Source of the DNA: Amoebidium appalachense
Taxonomy: Eukaryota; Ichthyosporea
Reading direction: 5' to 3'
Length of the DNA: 64,000 bases
NCBI GenBank assembly: GCA_963693365.1
Contig: CAVNZM010000013.1
Location: 5,270,001-5,334,000, forward strand
The position numbers and the translations under genes are program-made. This document shows, in pieces, positions 1 through 12,576 of this stretch. The notes beneath the pieces are model-generated. The model made no database searches. It was not told where the DNA came from and was given only the letters and a program-made list of their open reading frames with translations. Every line of letters starts with the position of its first letter. The stretch's first letter is position 1.

Positions 1-31
1 TTTTCTTTTCTGGTGTGTGTGTGTGCGTCAG

Positions 32-393
32 GCCGTGGTGGAAAGGATATTTTGTTATGATAGACAGGGTGGTGTTTGAACAAAATCATGAGCTTGATGG
101 CTTTTCCCCCAAAAAACGGGGAAGGAGGGAGGGGGCGGGGGGGGGGGGGGAGGGAGGGTTTGGGAGGGAGATTAAGATATAGAGGAAGGGTGAGAGGGGG
201 AGAAGCAGAGATGGAGGGAGAGGTAGTATAGCGAAAGATGTGCATGGGTGGCAGAATGTGTGTTAGTATGTGTGTATCCGATGTATTTCTCCACCCTCTA
301 CGAGGTTGCTTGAAACCTTTCCTGGTTTTTTCTTTTCTTTTTTAACCAGAGTTCCACTGCATATCCCCCCCCCCCCTCCCCCCCTCTCCCCCC

Positions 394-424
<31 letters not shown>

Positions 425-1156
425 ACACACGCACGCACATTCCCTCGCCTACCTTTAAAATATCTTTGGTGTCTTCGAGATATTGTCGTCGTGGTCTTTC
501 ATTTCCCTTGCCACTCCGCTGGCATTTTTTTTTCCGCTTGTTCTTACCTCCTACCCCTAAAAAAAAAAAAATTACACACACGACAAACACACCATCAATA
601 ATGATCAAATCCCCCATCCCCAAACGCCTCCATATAATGCATTGCATGCAGTTGTTGCTTTCTTCCCTTACCTCCTCCTCCCTTCGCTTCCCCTTCCACG
701 TCCTCTATGCCACACATCAGCCTCCCTCCCCCCCCCCCCCCCCCCTTCCCCCCCACCGCTATGCCGTTTCCCCAACCCCCAAATGTGATACATCACCCCC
801 CCCCCGCTCCCCCTTCCCTTTCCCAGCTCTTCCAATTGTTATGCACCGTTAATGTTATGGCACCATTCATCCAACACTAACTAACACACACGTCATTTTT
901 TTTTTCTCGCAGAGTTTGTCACGAGGCAGGTGTCCGGGGACGATAGAATCGGGGGTGCGGTGATGCACTTTGTGCACAACGCATTCCTTTACCCGCTGTG
1001 CGTAGCCCCTATGGTGGCGTTTTTGTGGAGCTACTTCATTACTTTTAGGGTCGTGTGCGACCCGGCTGCCGTCGTGTTGAAAAGGGTACGCTACTTGGTA
1101 CGCTGAAACTAAGCACACGTGCACGAGCGCACACGTGCACGGAAGCGCGTACACAT

Positions 1157-1207
<51 letters not shown>

Positions 1208-1654
1208 CACACACACATGCACATGGACACGCATGCGCGCGGGCGCGCACACACACACACACGCTCACAGTCACACACACACAAATGCGCCCGCAGACAG
1301 ACACACACAAACACACACACACACAACAAGCAAACGCACACACAGACACACACACATCCACACATGCACATGCACACACGCACGGGCGCGCACACACGTA
1401 CGCACACATGCACACACACGCACACACTTGAAACACCCACACAGGTGTACATTCACCCTAAGCACCACCGCCACTACTAGATTAGACATAGCAGTATCGC
1501 TAATTGTTCTCATTAATTTCTTTCTGCGCAGCCTCCGTGTCATTGTCTCCGACACATTCTTGCCATTTCTTTTTCAAACGTTGGTGTGTGTGGTGTGCAT
1601 GTTTGGTGTATCCGCGCGTACACGTACGCGTGATTTTTTTTTTTTTTTTTTTGT

Positions 1655-1698
<44 letters not shown>

Positions 1699-2706
1699 GG
1701 TTTTGTTTTTGTTTTTCTTCGGGTGTGTGTGTGTGTGTGGTGGGGGGGGGGAGGGGGGAGGGGGGAGGTAGATGATTTGTGTTGTCTGTCTTCCTACTGG
1801 CATATCTCTACCGTGACCCCTGCTCTTCCCCTCTCTTGGTTCCCTTTATCAAAGTCCTTGATCTCTCCTCACCCCTATTTCATCCCTTCCCAGCTCCCGC
1901 CTCCCCCCCCCCCCCCCCCCCCTCCCCCTTTCCCCTTTCAGGGTTATACCTGAGTTGCACACTCTGTGCTCATTATTATTTTCTTTCTTTCTTTCCCCCC
2001 CCCCCCTTTTTTAAAATTCACACTAGGCCATGCATTGTGGACGTGTAAATCCCAATGTATGCCGATTCTAACAAACCCCCCCCCCCCCCCCCCCCCCCCT
2101 CCTCCTCCTCCCTTTCTATCCTCCCCCTCCTTTAGATGACTTGGGCCGCCTGGAGAATGGGCTTTGCTTTTGATGCATAGTCTTTGTGTATGCTCTACAA
2201 TGGACATTGTTTTGTCCGTCATGAATGTGTGCTTTGTTCTCAGTAACACCTTTAATCCCCCTCCCCCCCTCCCCCCCCTCCCCCCTGCGGATGTTTATCC
2301 TCCCCCTATGTACCCACCACCCCCTCCTCCCCACGCCCCGGACACACACACACGAAAAAAAAAAACCAACCGCACGCCGTGTTTGCCCCGTCACTCCCTA
2401 TCTCACCACCACCAACACCCCTGCAGAGGTACCACATTGTTCGTGTGAGGGGGGATCTAAGGTGGATCCAACTATGGGCGCTGTGTGTGGCGGGGGGTCT
2501 ATCACACTTTTTCCTCGACACAGTGTTTGAGATGAACGGGAGGGACCCACTCTACCTGTGGATTCTGAGCACAGGCTATTGGGATGTATGTGCTTTTCTT
2601 AGTGAACATCCTTAACCCCCCCTCCCCCCCCCCCCCTCCCCCCCCCCCCCCCTCACCACCACCACCACCACCACCACGCCCAACATTACACACAGACACA
2701 CACACA

Positions 2707-2739
<33 letters not shown>

Positions 2740-3360
2740 CCTCTCTCTATTTCCCTTCCCCCCTCCCCCCTTTCTCTCTCTCTCCTCACTCTCTCTCTCT
2801 CTATCTCTCTCCCCCCCTTCCCCCCCCCCCCCTTCTCCTTTCCCCCCCCCCCCCCCCCCCCCCCCTTTCTGTCTGGTTCTCTCTCAACTTCCACCTCTCT
2901 CTCGCTCTTCTTCTCGCTGTCCCTCCCTTACTTGCTTCTCGTCTCCCCCCCCCCCCCCCCCCCCCTCGCCCGCCTGCCTCCGCCCCGCGCGCGCGCACAC
3001 ACACACACATTTTTTGAAGGACCTTCATCAGGCTGTCTGCCTCAGTGGACGCAAACAGAATTGTACACTTTTTTGGGTGTGTGTGTTTGGTTGTGTGTGT
3101 GGGGGGGGGGGGGGGGGGGGAGGGGGGGCTTCTTTTTTGCCCTTTTGTCTGTTTATTGCTGCTGACGCAAACATAAATACCCTGCAGAATGCATATCTCG
3201 ATCCGATCGGCATGATCACAATCGGATGTCTGACCGTGATCTTGCTGGTGGGCTTTCTGCTCATCAATGCTCAGGTAACCCCCCCCCCCCCCCCCCCCTC
3301 CTCCTCCCCTCTCCTTCTCCCCTCCCCCTGCTTTATCTCTTCCTCTCTGTCCCCCCGCCC

Positions 3361-3394
<34 letters not shown>

Positions 3395-3580
3395 CGGCCC
3401 CCCTCCTCCACCCACCCACCACCACCACCATTCCAACCATCCCCATGCCCGTCATTCTACCATTTGGCTGTCATCTCTCTTTTTGTGGCCCCCTCCCCAC
3501 CTCCCCCTCCCCCCCCCCCCTCCCCCCCCCCCCCCCCCCCCCCCTCTCCCCCACCCTCCCCCCGCGCTGTCTCTTCCTCT

Positions 3581-3621
<41 letters not shown>

Positions 3622-3775
3622 CCCCCTCCCCTCACCCTCAATACCCGCCGTTCTACCATTCGGATGTCATCTCTCTCTTTTTGTGCCCCCCTCCGGTCTT
3701 ATATCTTCCTCTCTGCCTCCCCCTACCCATCCCACCCCCTTTCTTCCGACCCTATCTCCTCCTCTTGCCTTCCCC

Positions 3776-3806
<31 letters not shown>

Positions 3807-3872
3807 AAAAAAAAAAAAAAAAAACACCCACCCACCCACCCTTCTACCACCTGGCTGTCATCTCTCTCTTTT

Positions 3873-3908
<36 letters not shown>

Positions 3909-4554
3909 TCTTTCCTTCCCCGGCTGTTCTCATCCCCCACCTCCTTGTATTCTTCTCACCTCCTTGTATTCTTCTCACCTCCTTGTATTCTTCTCACCTC
4001 CTTGTATTCTTTTCACCTCCTTGTCTTCTCTTGGCCTCCTTGTATTCTTTTCACCTCCTTGTATTCTCTTGACCTCCTTGTATTCTTCTCACCTTGTATC
4101 CTCTTGACCTCCTTGTATTCTCTTGACCTCCTTGTAATCTTTGACCTCCTTGTATAATTTTCACCTCCTTGTATTCTTTTCACCTCCTTATATTCTCTTG
4201 ACCTTCTTGTATTCTTTTCACCTCCTTGTAAAGAACTTCACCTCCTTGTATCCACTTCACCCAATTGTAAACTTCAACTTATGGTATTCACTTCACCTTA
4301 TGGTATTCACTTCACCTCCTTGTATTTTTTCACCTTCTTGTGTCCACTTCACCCCAGTGTATTCACTTCAATTCCTTGTATCCGATTCACCACATTGCAT
4401 TCACTTCACTTCCTTGCATTTACATCTTCTCTGGCAGGTGGCACCAGGGTTGCCTAGTGGACTTCAACCAATTTCTACTGCACTCGAACACCATAAGGTT
4501 TGTTTTACTGCGTTTTTCCCCGTTTCTCCCTCCCCCCCCCCCCCCCCCCCCCTC

Positions 4555-4592
<38 letters not shown>

Positions 4593-5126
4593 CGTGTAAA
4601 CGAATGCACAGTATTCGAGCAAAGTTATCGCAAAAAGAGAAAGTTTATGGATTTATCCTCCCCCCCCCCCCCCCCCCCCCCTCCCCCCCCCCCCCCCCAT
4701 TTTCCTTCCCCTCCCCCAGTTTGAAAAGAAAAGGAAGGAAAGAAAAAGAGGCGAAAGAAGAAACAGACAGAGACAGAAGTTCACTCTCACGATCCCAACG
4801 ACTGTGTAAGCCAGATCGTCACAGATATTATGGGCCTGTTCAGATGATGTGAACTTTTCTCTTTCCACTCTTTACATTATTAAAATGCGAGTAATGTGCA
4901 CACCCGGTTGTTTCCTTGTGCTGCATGTGGTTGGCTAAATATGTAGTATGTATGACAAAGAACCAATAGAAATCAGAGGGTTGACAGAGACAACATGGCC
5001 CTGAGATCCGGTGCTTGCAATGTTGTTTTTGGTTGTTGGTTTCTTTTTGTTATTTTTTTTCCACTAAACCCCCCCCTCCCCCCCCCCTCACAAGTCACAC
5101 ATCCCCTTAGCCTTCTGCAGACACAG

Positions 5127-5166
<40 letters not shown>

Positions 5167-5803
5167 ACACACACACACACACGCACACACAGGTGCACCG
5201 TACCGGTCATCTCCTTCTCTTTGTTGTGTGTGCCTACCTCTTCTATCTGTGGCTGCGACTCTATGCAATCGGTGGTCCTCGTGTGCCAGCGGCCGGTGAA
5301 GAAGGTGCCCCCTCCCCTCCTCCCCCGCCCTCCGCCCCCACACCTTTTTCCACTCAACAAATCATCCCCCCCCTCGCCTTCCCTTCCCCCTTCGATCACA
5401 CACGCATGCATGCACCGCCGCCACCACCACCACCCACAGCTCATTTCCATGTTTTCCTCCTCCTTCCAAAGGAACGGATTTAATCCTTGTGCTTGTGTCA
5501 GCGTTTTTCTTTGGTCTATCGCACTGAATGGTGCACACACGTGGTCCCCATCCCTCCCCCCCCCCCCCCCCCCCCCTTCCTCCCCCCGCTCGCCCCCCTT
5601 CCCCCTCTCTCCTCCCCCCCTCCCCCTCCCCCCACCCCCCCCCCCCCCACCCACACACACACACACACTTTCTCGCTCTCTCTCTAACTCCAGCTGACCC
5701 CCACACCCCAACCCCTTCCCCTTCCCCATTTCCCCCTCCTGCCCTTGGGCAGACCCAACGTCAAGGCTTTCTTGATTCCCGCCCTTGTCCTTTCCACCCG
5801 ACC

Positions 5804-5836
<33 letters not shown>

Positions 5837-6060
5837 ACCCCAACCCCTGCCCCCCCCTCTCCTCCCCCCTCCACACACACACACAGCCCACTCCTACCCG
5901 CTCCCCTGTCCCCCCCCCCCCCCCCCCCCCCCCCCCTCCCCCTCCCCCTCCCCCTCACTCATTCCTCCTTTTTTCCGTTCTTGGCTGTCCCCTCGGTGGA
6001 TATGTCGAGTTATTTGGTGGAGAGGCACTTTGGGGGAGACGGGGAGGGGTGTGTGTGTGT

Positions 6061-6096
<36 letters not shown>

Positions 6097-6423
6097 GGGG
6101 GGGGGGGGGGGGACAAAGGGAATGCGATGATGAAGAATTGCTTTCTTTCATTTGCATCCGGGTTCTCTTTTTCATTTATTTTCTCCCCCCCACCCCCACC
6201 CCTCCTCCTGCATCAAGCTGTGTGTATTTAGTTTGTGTGTGTAAGAGGGGGGGTGGGGGGGAGCAACTTAAACAGAAGCCATAGATAGACATAGGAATTT
6301 TTTTTTCCTTAAAAACACAGCGGATCTCGGTGTTCTAGTCTTCCTGCTCTACTTCATGTGTCTGCCCCTGTATCTGCTTGCGGCTTCATGCAACGAGTCA
6401 GCGTATGTATCCCTTTTGACTAA

Positions 6424-6455
<32 letters not shown>

Positions 6456-7055
6456 CCCCCCCCCCAACCCCCAACCCCCAACCCAGCCGCCCTCCTGCTT
6501 ATGACGCATATTCTTTGTGTGTGCTTTGTTCTTCTCTGTGTGTTCTTTGTGTATTCTTTGTGTGTGCTCTGCAAGACTTTGATTGTGTTTCCGTCGTCCA
6601 TGTGTACTTCGTATTCTGGAATACATTCTAACCCACCAACCCGGAACCGCCCCCCCCCCTTCCCCCCTCCCTCTTTCCGTGGTTTTGTAAGAAATTTTTC
6701 TGCATTTCGCGATGTGTAATATACCCTTATCCCCCTCCCCATCCCCTTCAACTTTTTCCTTCGCACAAACTAACACGCACAAGCACACACATGCACCAGC
6801 CATTATACACAAGCAAGCGGAGATGGGAAGAAGGATGAGAACAAAGGGACCTGCGTGTTTGTGTGGGTGATTGGTTTGGTGTGTTGAACCATCGGAGGGT
6901 GTGTTACGTGCATGTCACGCTTGTGTGTGTGCGTCTGTTGAGTCCGTGTGTGGGCGAGGGGGTGCGTGTCGTTTTTGGGTGCATGCCTACGGTCGTGTGC
7001 CCTTTGCAGACTCCAGGGCTTCATAGGAGCATTTTATCCTTCTTTGAGATACTAA
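32..7055 (+). CDS. Multi-pass membrane protein, 3' part of a spliced gene (5' end outside window)
   Basis: I do not recognise the family. Exons read as 32-68, 913-1085, 1481-1583 (boundary uncertain), 2427-2585, 3188-3274, 4438-4497, 5193-5295, 6321-6402 and 7010-7055. All but the third join in matching phase with GT-AG ends (32-68 ends phase 1 and 913 starts with two bases; 5295 phase 1 to 6321; 6402 phase 2 to 7010). At least six exons carry a transmembrane-type stretch, for example FLYPLCVAPMVAFLWSYFI, MITIGCLTVILLVGFLLI, GHLLLFVVCAYLFYLWLRLY and LGVLVFLLYFMCLPLYLLAA. The reading ends YPSLRY-stop at 7053-7055. Exon 1481-1583 reads as a hydrophobic segment with several Arg, but its acceptor phase does not fit exon 913-1085, so an extra small exon or another donor is likely. 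Introns are poly-C, CT and CA. A channel or transporter is possible but unproven. Confidence 0.6.
1655..1696. repeat. Poly-G run after poly-T
   Basis: About 42 consecutive G follow a run of T at 1634-1652. On the opposite strand this is poly-C followed by poly-A, a compound motif seen many times in the window. Confidence 0.9.
2142..2257 (+). repeat. Dispersed interspersed repeat bracketed by C-rich runs (copy 1)
   Basis: A segment of about 115 bp begins near GAGAATGGGCTTTGCTTTTG, contains CTTTGTGTATGCTCTACAA and ends TTTAATCCCCC. Related segments lie at 6497-6640, 30000-30097 and, more weakly, 34560-34640, 35373-35490 and perhaps 29240-29345. Each sits between C-rich simple-sequence runs, poly-C in most copies. 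It resembles a short retroposon family, but no Pol III promoter boxes were identified. Confidence 0.55.
3942..4425. repeat. About 19-bp intronic minisatellite
   Basis: Roughly two dozen degenerate copies of a unit close to CACCTCCTTGTATTCTTCT lie in the membrane-protein intron and run up to just before the acceptor at 4437. The array is pyrimidine-rich on the sense strand. Confidence 0.85.
6497..6640 (+). repeat. Dispersed interspersed repeat bracketed by C-rich runs (copy 2)
   Basis: It shares with 2142-2257 the order: TATGACGCATATTCTTTGTG, TGTGCTCTGCAA, TTGATTGTGTTTCCGTCGTCC and TGTGTACTTCGTATTCTGGA. It carries an internal expansion of a TTCTTTGTGTGT-type unit and ends in ATTCTAACCC next to C runs. 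Confidence 0.55.
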
Positions 7056-7223
7056 TGCTTTCTTTCCCTTTTTTGTGGTGGTGGGTGCTGGGGGGTGGGT
7101 GCGTGTGTGTGAGAGGGGAAGGGGGGGGGGGGGGGGAGGGGGGAGGGGGGGGGGAAGGGGGAAGTGGGGCCAGAAATGGAGGGGGGAGGGGGGGGGGGGG
7201 GGGACAGGTGTGTGTGTGTGGGG

Positions 7224-7262
<39 letters not shown>

Positions 7263-8084
7263 GGCGATGGGAGGGTGGGGATTCATTGTCCACTCCCTCC
7301 CCCTACTGCAGACCGGGACATGGTCAGGCTTCATCGTAAGATTTTGATCGGCCTGTGAACAGGCCTTACCCAATGACGTCATATATGTAAGTGGACGGGT
7401 GAGTGACATGTATATGTACGTAATGCTTGCACCACCAACCAATTAAATAGCGAATGATTTTTCTTGATAGCCGAATGGAAATGAATATGGGGCACAGTAT
7501 GAATATGTGGCTTACGCAATAACCATCGGGGATAGAAGAAAGAAAGAAACAAGGATTGACCTACAATCAATATACAATTACATACATACACGAACTGTGC
7601 GGTGCGGCAGTGTTTGGTTTCCTCAAGTGTGCTTAAATCACTTCCTTTCCCCCTCTTTCGTCTTTCCAACGACTGACTGTGCACCAACTTAGCAGAAATG
7701 TCTCGTTTAAATTAGAATGCTCAGGTTTATTACGCATTTGAACCGGCTAGTTTTTCCGCGAGCGAATGTCAAATCAATGCTGAGGAACCACTTACGTGTA
7801 AACAGACGATTTATTCCTTACAGTGCTACAGACTTTTTGTAAGGGATAACATTTGAAATTTCGGAATACACCGAGGAAAACCCTTTCGAGTACAAGGTCG
7901 TTTTATCGAACCCTCGGTTTTCTATCTAAACTTCCAAACTTCTAGCGCTTGGTTGGGAAAGCAAGAATGCATATCCACGTGTAGGCCCCCACACAACACA
8001 AAAGCACACACATGCACACACACTCGCGCAAATGCATGCACACGCGACACTGTGCGCGCACACACGTGTACACATGCGAAATCG

Positions 8085-8145
<61 letters not shown>

Positions 8146-8560
8146 CACATGCACATGCACACGCACACGCTCACTAAACAGTTTTATACACACACGTGCA
8201 TGGCAAGCTTGCTAGAGAGAGACCGCTACACAAAGCTCACACACTTTACGTGTTCCCCCGTTTTTCCTCTCAACACGTGAATACATGTTTACGTACCACA
8301 CACACACCAAGTGACGCGTCTCTTATTGGCTGACTCAAAAGCTTTCTATCCACATATCAATTGCACTTCGTTCTTTGTTGTGGGCGCATGCATGTGTTTG
8401 TGTGTTGAACGATGCCTTCATGCGCGCGCACACACACACCAATCCATTTTGTCGCTATTGTGCCATGTGCACGTGTTGAAACCTTCGTTTTTTCTTTATT
8501 GGCCGCGCCCTCCGTGGCCGGCCAAACGGTCTAACACCCACAGGTGTCACCAAATATATC
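7056..8560. other. Intergenic region, no gene seen
   Basis: It holds G-rich runs (7120-7262), ordinary AT-balanced sequence (7340-7990) and a CA tract (8092-8143). A second possible terminal exon for the upstream gene lies at 7309-7345: acceptor CTACTGCAG, then a short reading ending in a stop. No RNA gene or convincing exon was found. Confidence 0.5.
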
Positions 8561-8561
8561 A

Positions 8562-8852
8562 TAATTTTTCGTTTTTCGTTTGGTTTTTCTAGCTATAAAG
8601 TGGTTACAAGCATATCCATACATATACAAACAAATTATTTTTTCGTTTTTCGTTTAGTTCTTCTAGCTTCTAGCTAGAAAGTGGTTACAAGCAAATCCAT
8701 ACATATACAAACAAATCATTTTTTTCGTTTTTCGTTTAGTTTTTCTAGCTACACAGTGGATATAAGCATATCCATACAAATACAAACATATCATTTTTTT
8801 TCTGTTTTCGTTTAGTTTTTCTAGCATATCCATACATATACAACCATTGCGA
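8562..8852. repeat. Tandem repeat of about 80 bp
   Basis: About three and a half degenerate copies of a unit containing TTTTTCGTTTTTCGTTTAG, then TTTTTCTAGC, then CATATCCATACATATACAAA. Copies begin near 8562, 8638, 8718 and 8795, and the last is truncated. Confidence 0.8.
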
Positions 8853-8910
8853 AAGGCAGCCCCAATAAACAGTGTGCATGACGATCGGTGTGTCACACGG
8901 TGTGTTTGTT

Positions 8911-9220
8911 CATTATCTAACGTGTGTTTAGGTTGATTTTTTTGAGATAATAGGTGGGTGCTCGGTTTAAGTTTCGGTTTTTTCTTAGTTTTTTGCATAT
9001 TGTGTCGTAACAAAAAAGCACGCAAACAAGTCCCTTCCCCACCTCCAACTCCCGGCCATCCCACACATATGGCGCCGGTGGTTGAATGGCAGGTGGTGAA
9101 AAGGAATGCTAAGACTAAACACAAACGACACAATAGGCAAAAAACCTGAAAAAACGAAACTTAAACCGATCACCCACCTATTATCTGAAAAACGTCAACA
9201 CAGACAAACGTTAGATAATG
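8911..9220. repeat. Fold-back inverted repeat (arms about 97 bp)
   Basis: The arm 8911-9008 begins CATTATCTAACG and contains GATAATAGGTGGGTG and CGGTTTAAGTTTCG. The arm 9125-9220 is its imperfect reverse complement and ends CGTTAGATAATG. About 116 bp of unrelated sequence lies between them. Arm similarity is high enough to form a long hairpin. It lies about 70 bp beyond the stop of the intronless gene at 9289-11056. Confidence 0.8.
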
Positions 9221-9288
9221 CAACAAGACTACACGGCCTACTCACAAGTACACCGACTATCCATTAAACCCAATACTAAAACAAAAAC

Positions 9289-11056
9289 TCAATAATTACC
9301 CATTCGAGGAAACATGTTCCCCAAGAATCCTTGCCTGCCATCTCTCAATCCAGAACCGCCGCCGAATCCATTCCCTCGATTCTGAAACATCTGCATCGGT
9401 GTCACTCTGGGGTACACCGGCACGTTGTAGTGGGGCGGGGGCGGGGGCGGGTGTGCGGGAACTTGGAGCTGGGCTTGTGCACGTGCGGCCTGAGGGAAAC
9501 CAGCACTTGCCCTTTCGCTCCCAAACACCCGCTTTTCCCTTCTTGTGGCCCTATTTGCAGCCCCATGCTGCTGCATCTTCAACTGGGTGGCGCCGTGCGT
9601 TGCGTTGCCGTTGTTGTTGGCTTGGGGGTAAGCGCCCAGAAATAGAACATCGGCTTGCAGAGGAGGGGAAACTGACCGGCGACCAGAGCCCATGCATGAC
9701 CGGGGTGCTTGGCACGGAAGGCCCCATGCTGACTTCACCCCCACCGCCCACACTCCACCCGGACGGGGTGTTGTCAAACACGATGTGCTGGCTCGACCCG
9801 GTGGTTGCATGGGTGTCGCCCGACCATGTCCTCCCCGTGCCGTAACCATCAGCAACCGTCGAACTGAAAAGGGTGCCGTTTGCTTGGCCACCAAGAGGAC
9901 CCGTGAAGGGCGTCGGGTCTAGACCGGCAAGGGGGAACAAAGGTTGCTGAACGTCCTGCTGTACCTGCAGGTTGCCCAGAAAATCCCATGCTGCCCAGAA
10001 CTCAGCGCCTTGGGGGCTCCATCTTGTGGAAGAGTTGTGGGAGGCTGCTGTTGGTGTGGCCCCTCCGGGTGTTCTGGTTCGACTGCTGGTGTCCGGCTGT
10101 GACGAACAGGTCCTGCGCCGCAGTCGGAACACTGCCCGAGAGGGGGTTCTGGAGACCCCCCATGTTCGACTGATTTCCGGCCGCGGGTCCGTGTGAGTGC
10201 TGGTTCAAACGGGCCTGTTGCTGGCCTTGGTCTTCACAAACTAAACCCTCGCTCAGAACCTCATCGTCAAAAATGGTGATGACCTCGATCGGTGCTTTTG
10301 GCGGGGTGGGGGCCGGCGCCCCACAGCCGTTCCTGTTTGCTGCCCTTCCCACTGCCGTTGCCTTGGTGGCTCGAGGGGCACGTGGCTTTCTGGGCGCCCG
10401 CTTGGGTTTCTCTCCCGTTTCCTGCTTGGAGTCGCTTGCCCTTGCGCGTTTCCGCTTCTGCTCAGTGACCCTGTGCGCCCCCGCGGTGGTCCCGGCATCT
10501 CCATGTTTCACCGGAGTGGTTGTTGTCTGTTGCGGGTCCTCCTCGTGTGGACGTTTCAGCGAACCGACACCAGCATCGCGAGGAAGGTTGAAGTTGCCGG
10601 CTTGTGCTTGCACACCCGGTGCTTCGTCAATGCGCTTGCGCTTCGGCATCTGCGCTGTCTCACCCGCACGTTGTGGCTCCTCCCGGTAGGAGCGCTTCAG
10701 CGGGCTCACGGTGACGGGAAGACTGCCGGCTTGTGCTTGGTTGTTCGTGCAGGCAGCGGGTGGGTTGGGGTTGGAAACGAGCGCCGCCGCCGGTTTGGGG
10801 GAAGGGGAAGAGGTGCCACGTAGAATGTGTGTGAAGGTTGTAGTTGGAGCTCCATCGCCTCATAACTCTCACAGTCAACGGCATGTGTGTCAGAATTGGC
10901 AAAAGCTGCAAACCGTTCAGCGTCTGTCACCGGCTCAAAAGCATAAGCAAGGTACTTGTTTAAAGTGTTCTCCAGAAAACGAAGAAGCTCCTCCGGGGGA
11001 CGCTTTTTGGGCTGAGCTGTCTGCTGCGGCCCATGAGAAGCACCGGTACCCTCCAT
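9289..11056 (-). CDS. Intronless, frame-disrupted gene for a basic, proline/glutamine-rich protein
   Basis: Protein-like composition runs continuously on the minus strand but crosses three reading frames: ATG at 11056 to about 10790, about 10790 to 10040, about 10040 to 9660, and about 9660 to the stop at 9289-9291. The N-terminus has a short helical patch (EELLRFLENTLNKYL). The middle is strongly basic, with KRKR and KPKRAPRKPRAPRATKA, likely nuclear localisation signals. It contains two related copies of a unit that starts QAQAG and includes LKRSYREEPQ or LKRPHEEDPQ. An acidic-flanked hydrophobic patch, IEVITIFDDE, resembles a SUMO-interacting motif. The C-terminus is rich in Gln, Pro and Gly and ends FPRMGNY. 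The frame changes could be sequencing indels near C runs, tiny introns or real decay. No simple repeats interrupt it, unlike the spliced host genes. Family not recognised; an integrated-element origin is possible. Confidence 0.5.
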
Positions 11057-12163
11057 TTTGATTGGATAGGTTTGGTGTGTGTGTTTGGGTGTGTGTGTGC
11101 TTGTGCGAGTACGTGTCTGGATAAAACTGGCGAGGCTGAAGTTGTGATTTAACGGTCCGTTAAAAATAATGTTCGTCTAAGGAAAAAAATGTTCGTAGCT
11201 AAACAGCTAATAAATTCAAGTGTTGAGTAGGGGAAAGTGAAAAAGAAAGAGAAAATTACTATGCACTAAGAAAAAGTGCAGAGGAAGGTGGAGTTTCTGT
11301 GTGATTTGCCCTCGGAGAGAAAGATTTGCTGAGAAAGAGAGAGAAAGGGTAGACGACCGAACAATGTTCAGCAAACAGGAAGGCTTTCGCGCGCTTTTGT
11401 AGTGCGGCACAGCGATTGCATCATCAAAAGAAATAGAGAAATCCTATTTCATTTCGCACTTTATTCTTGGTATGACTGTGTTGTTCCATCGAAGGTTGAC
11501 TTTGGACAAAGCGAAATCAATGTCCTACGGCCTCTGGTGCTGTCTGAATAAAACGTACATGGACAACTCAGTTGAGTAAACGTTAACAGGCTTGGAGTTG
11601 TGCAGGGGTAGAGTGTAAGCACACGAGGCAAAGAGAAAGAGAGAGAAGGGGGGGGGGAGGGGGGGGGGGGAGGGAGAAGCGAGGGAGGGAGAGGAGAGGG
11701 TTGCCAAGAGTGTGTGGTTGGGTGGGTGAGAGAGAGAGCCTGTGCGTGTGCGTGTGTGTGTGTGTGTGTGAGTGCTGGTGTGTGTACGTACCCGTGTGAC
11801 GAGTGTGTGTGTCTGTGCGGCGTTGTTTGGTTTGAGTCTTATTGGTATAGCCTGCCCACATATGTATATGCTATATTGTTGTCATATGTGGTTGCAAGGT
11901 GTGTGACTGTATATGCTGTCACTGTAAGCCCATGTGCATAGGTTGTATGCAGTTGTAGATCGAATACTTCTACATAGGCAAATTTAAATATTGGATGCTT
12001 AAAGTCTCTTCGTACATATCTGGAGCAACGGGTCGGTGAATTCCATGATCCTTGTTTGTAAGGTTCGAGATAGATGTGCCATGTGATGCACTTCAGTTAC
12101 ATGTAATAAAGGCACTCCTAGACACCTGTCGAATGCAGAGGCCATTCCCCGGCGGGGATAAAT

Positions 12164-12195
<32 letters not shown>

Positions 12196-12315
12196 CAGGA
12201 ATGTATCACTACATGCAACATAAAGAGCAATTTGCAGAAAACGTAGTACGCGAAAAATGCATCAGCTGTAGAGCCCATCCTCGGGGAGGGGAGGGGAGGG
12301 GGGAGGGGGGGGGGG

Positions 12316-12353
<38 letters not shown>

Positions 12354-12536
12354 GGCACACGAAAAAAATCCGATCACCAGATGTCCCTCTTATGACATAC
12401 TTCCTTACTTCCGAAACTGGGTGGCAATAGAGTCATGCACCTTGGAGAGCAGTGCTGTGTGTGTGGGCAAGCGTATGTGTAAGTGTGGGCAAGTGTGTGT
12501 TTGTGCGCGCGTGTGTGAGCGTGGGTGTATGTTTGT

Positions 12537-12576
<40 letters not shown>

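Noticed and set aside
3014-4157. Long proline-rich frames
   Set aside because: They run through poly-C introns between the exons at 3188-3274 and 4438-4497 and change freely in all frames.
4438-4497. Alternative reading HQGCLVDFNQFLLHSNTIR for this exon
   Set aside because: It looks protein-like but is out of phase with both neighbouring exons, which agree on phase 0.
5690-6050. Extra exon of the membrane-protein gene (for example around 5757 or 5990)
   Set aside because: Exons 5193-5295 and 6321-6402 already join in perfect phase, and the candidates lack a usable donor.
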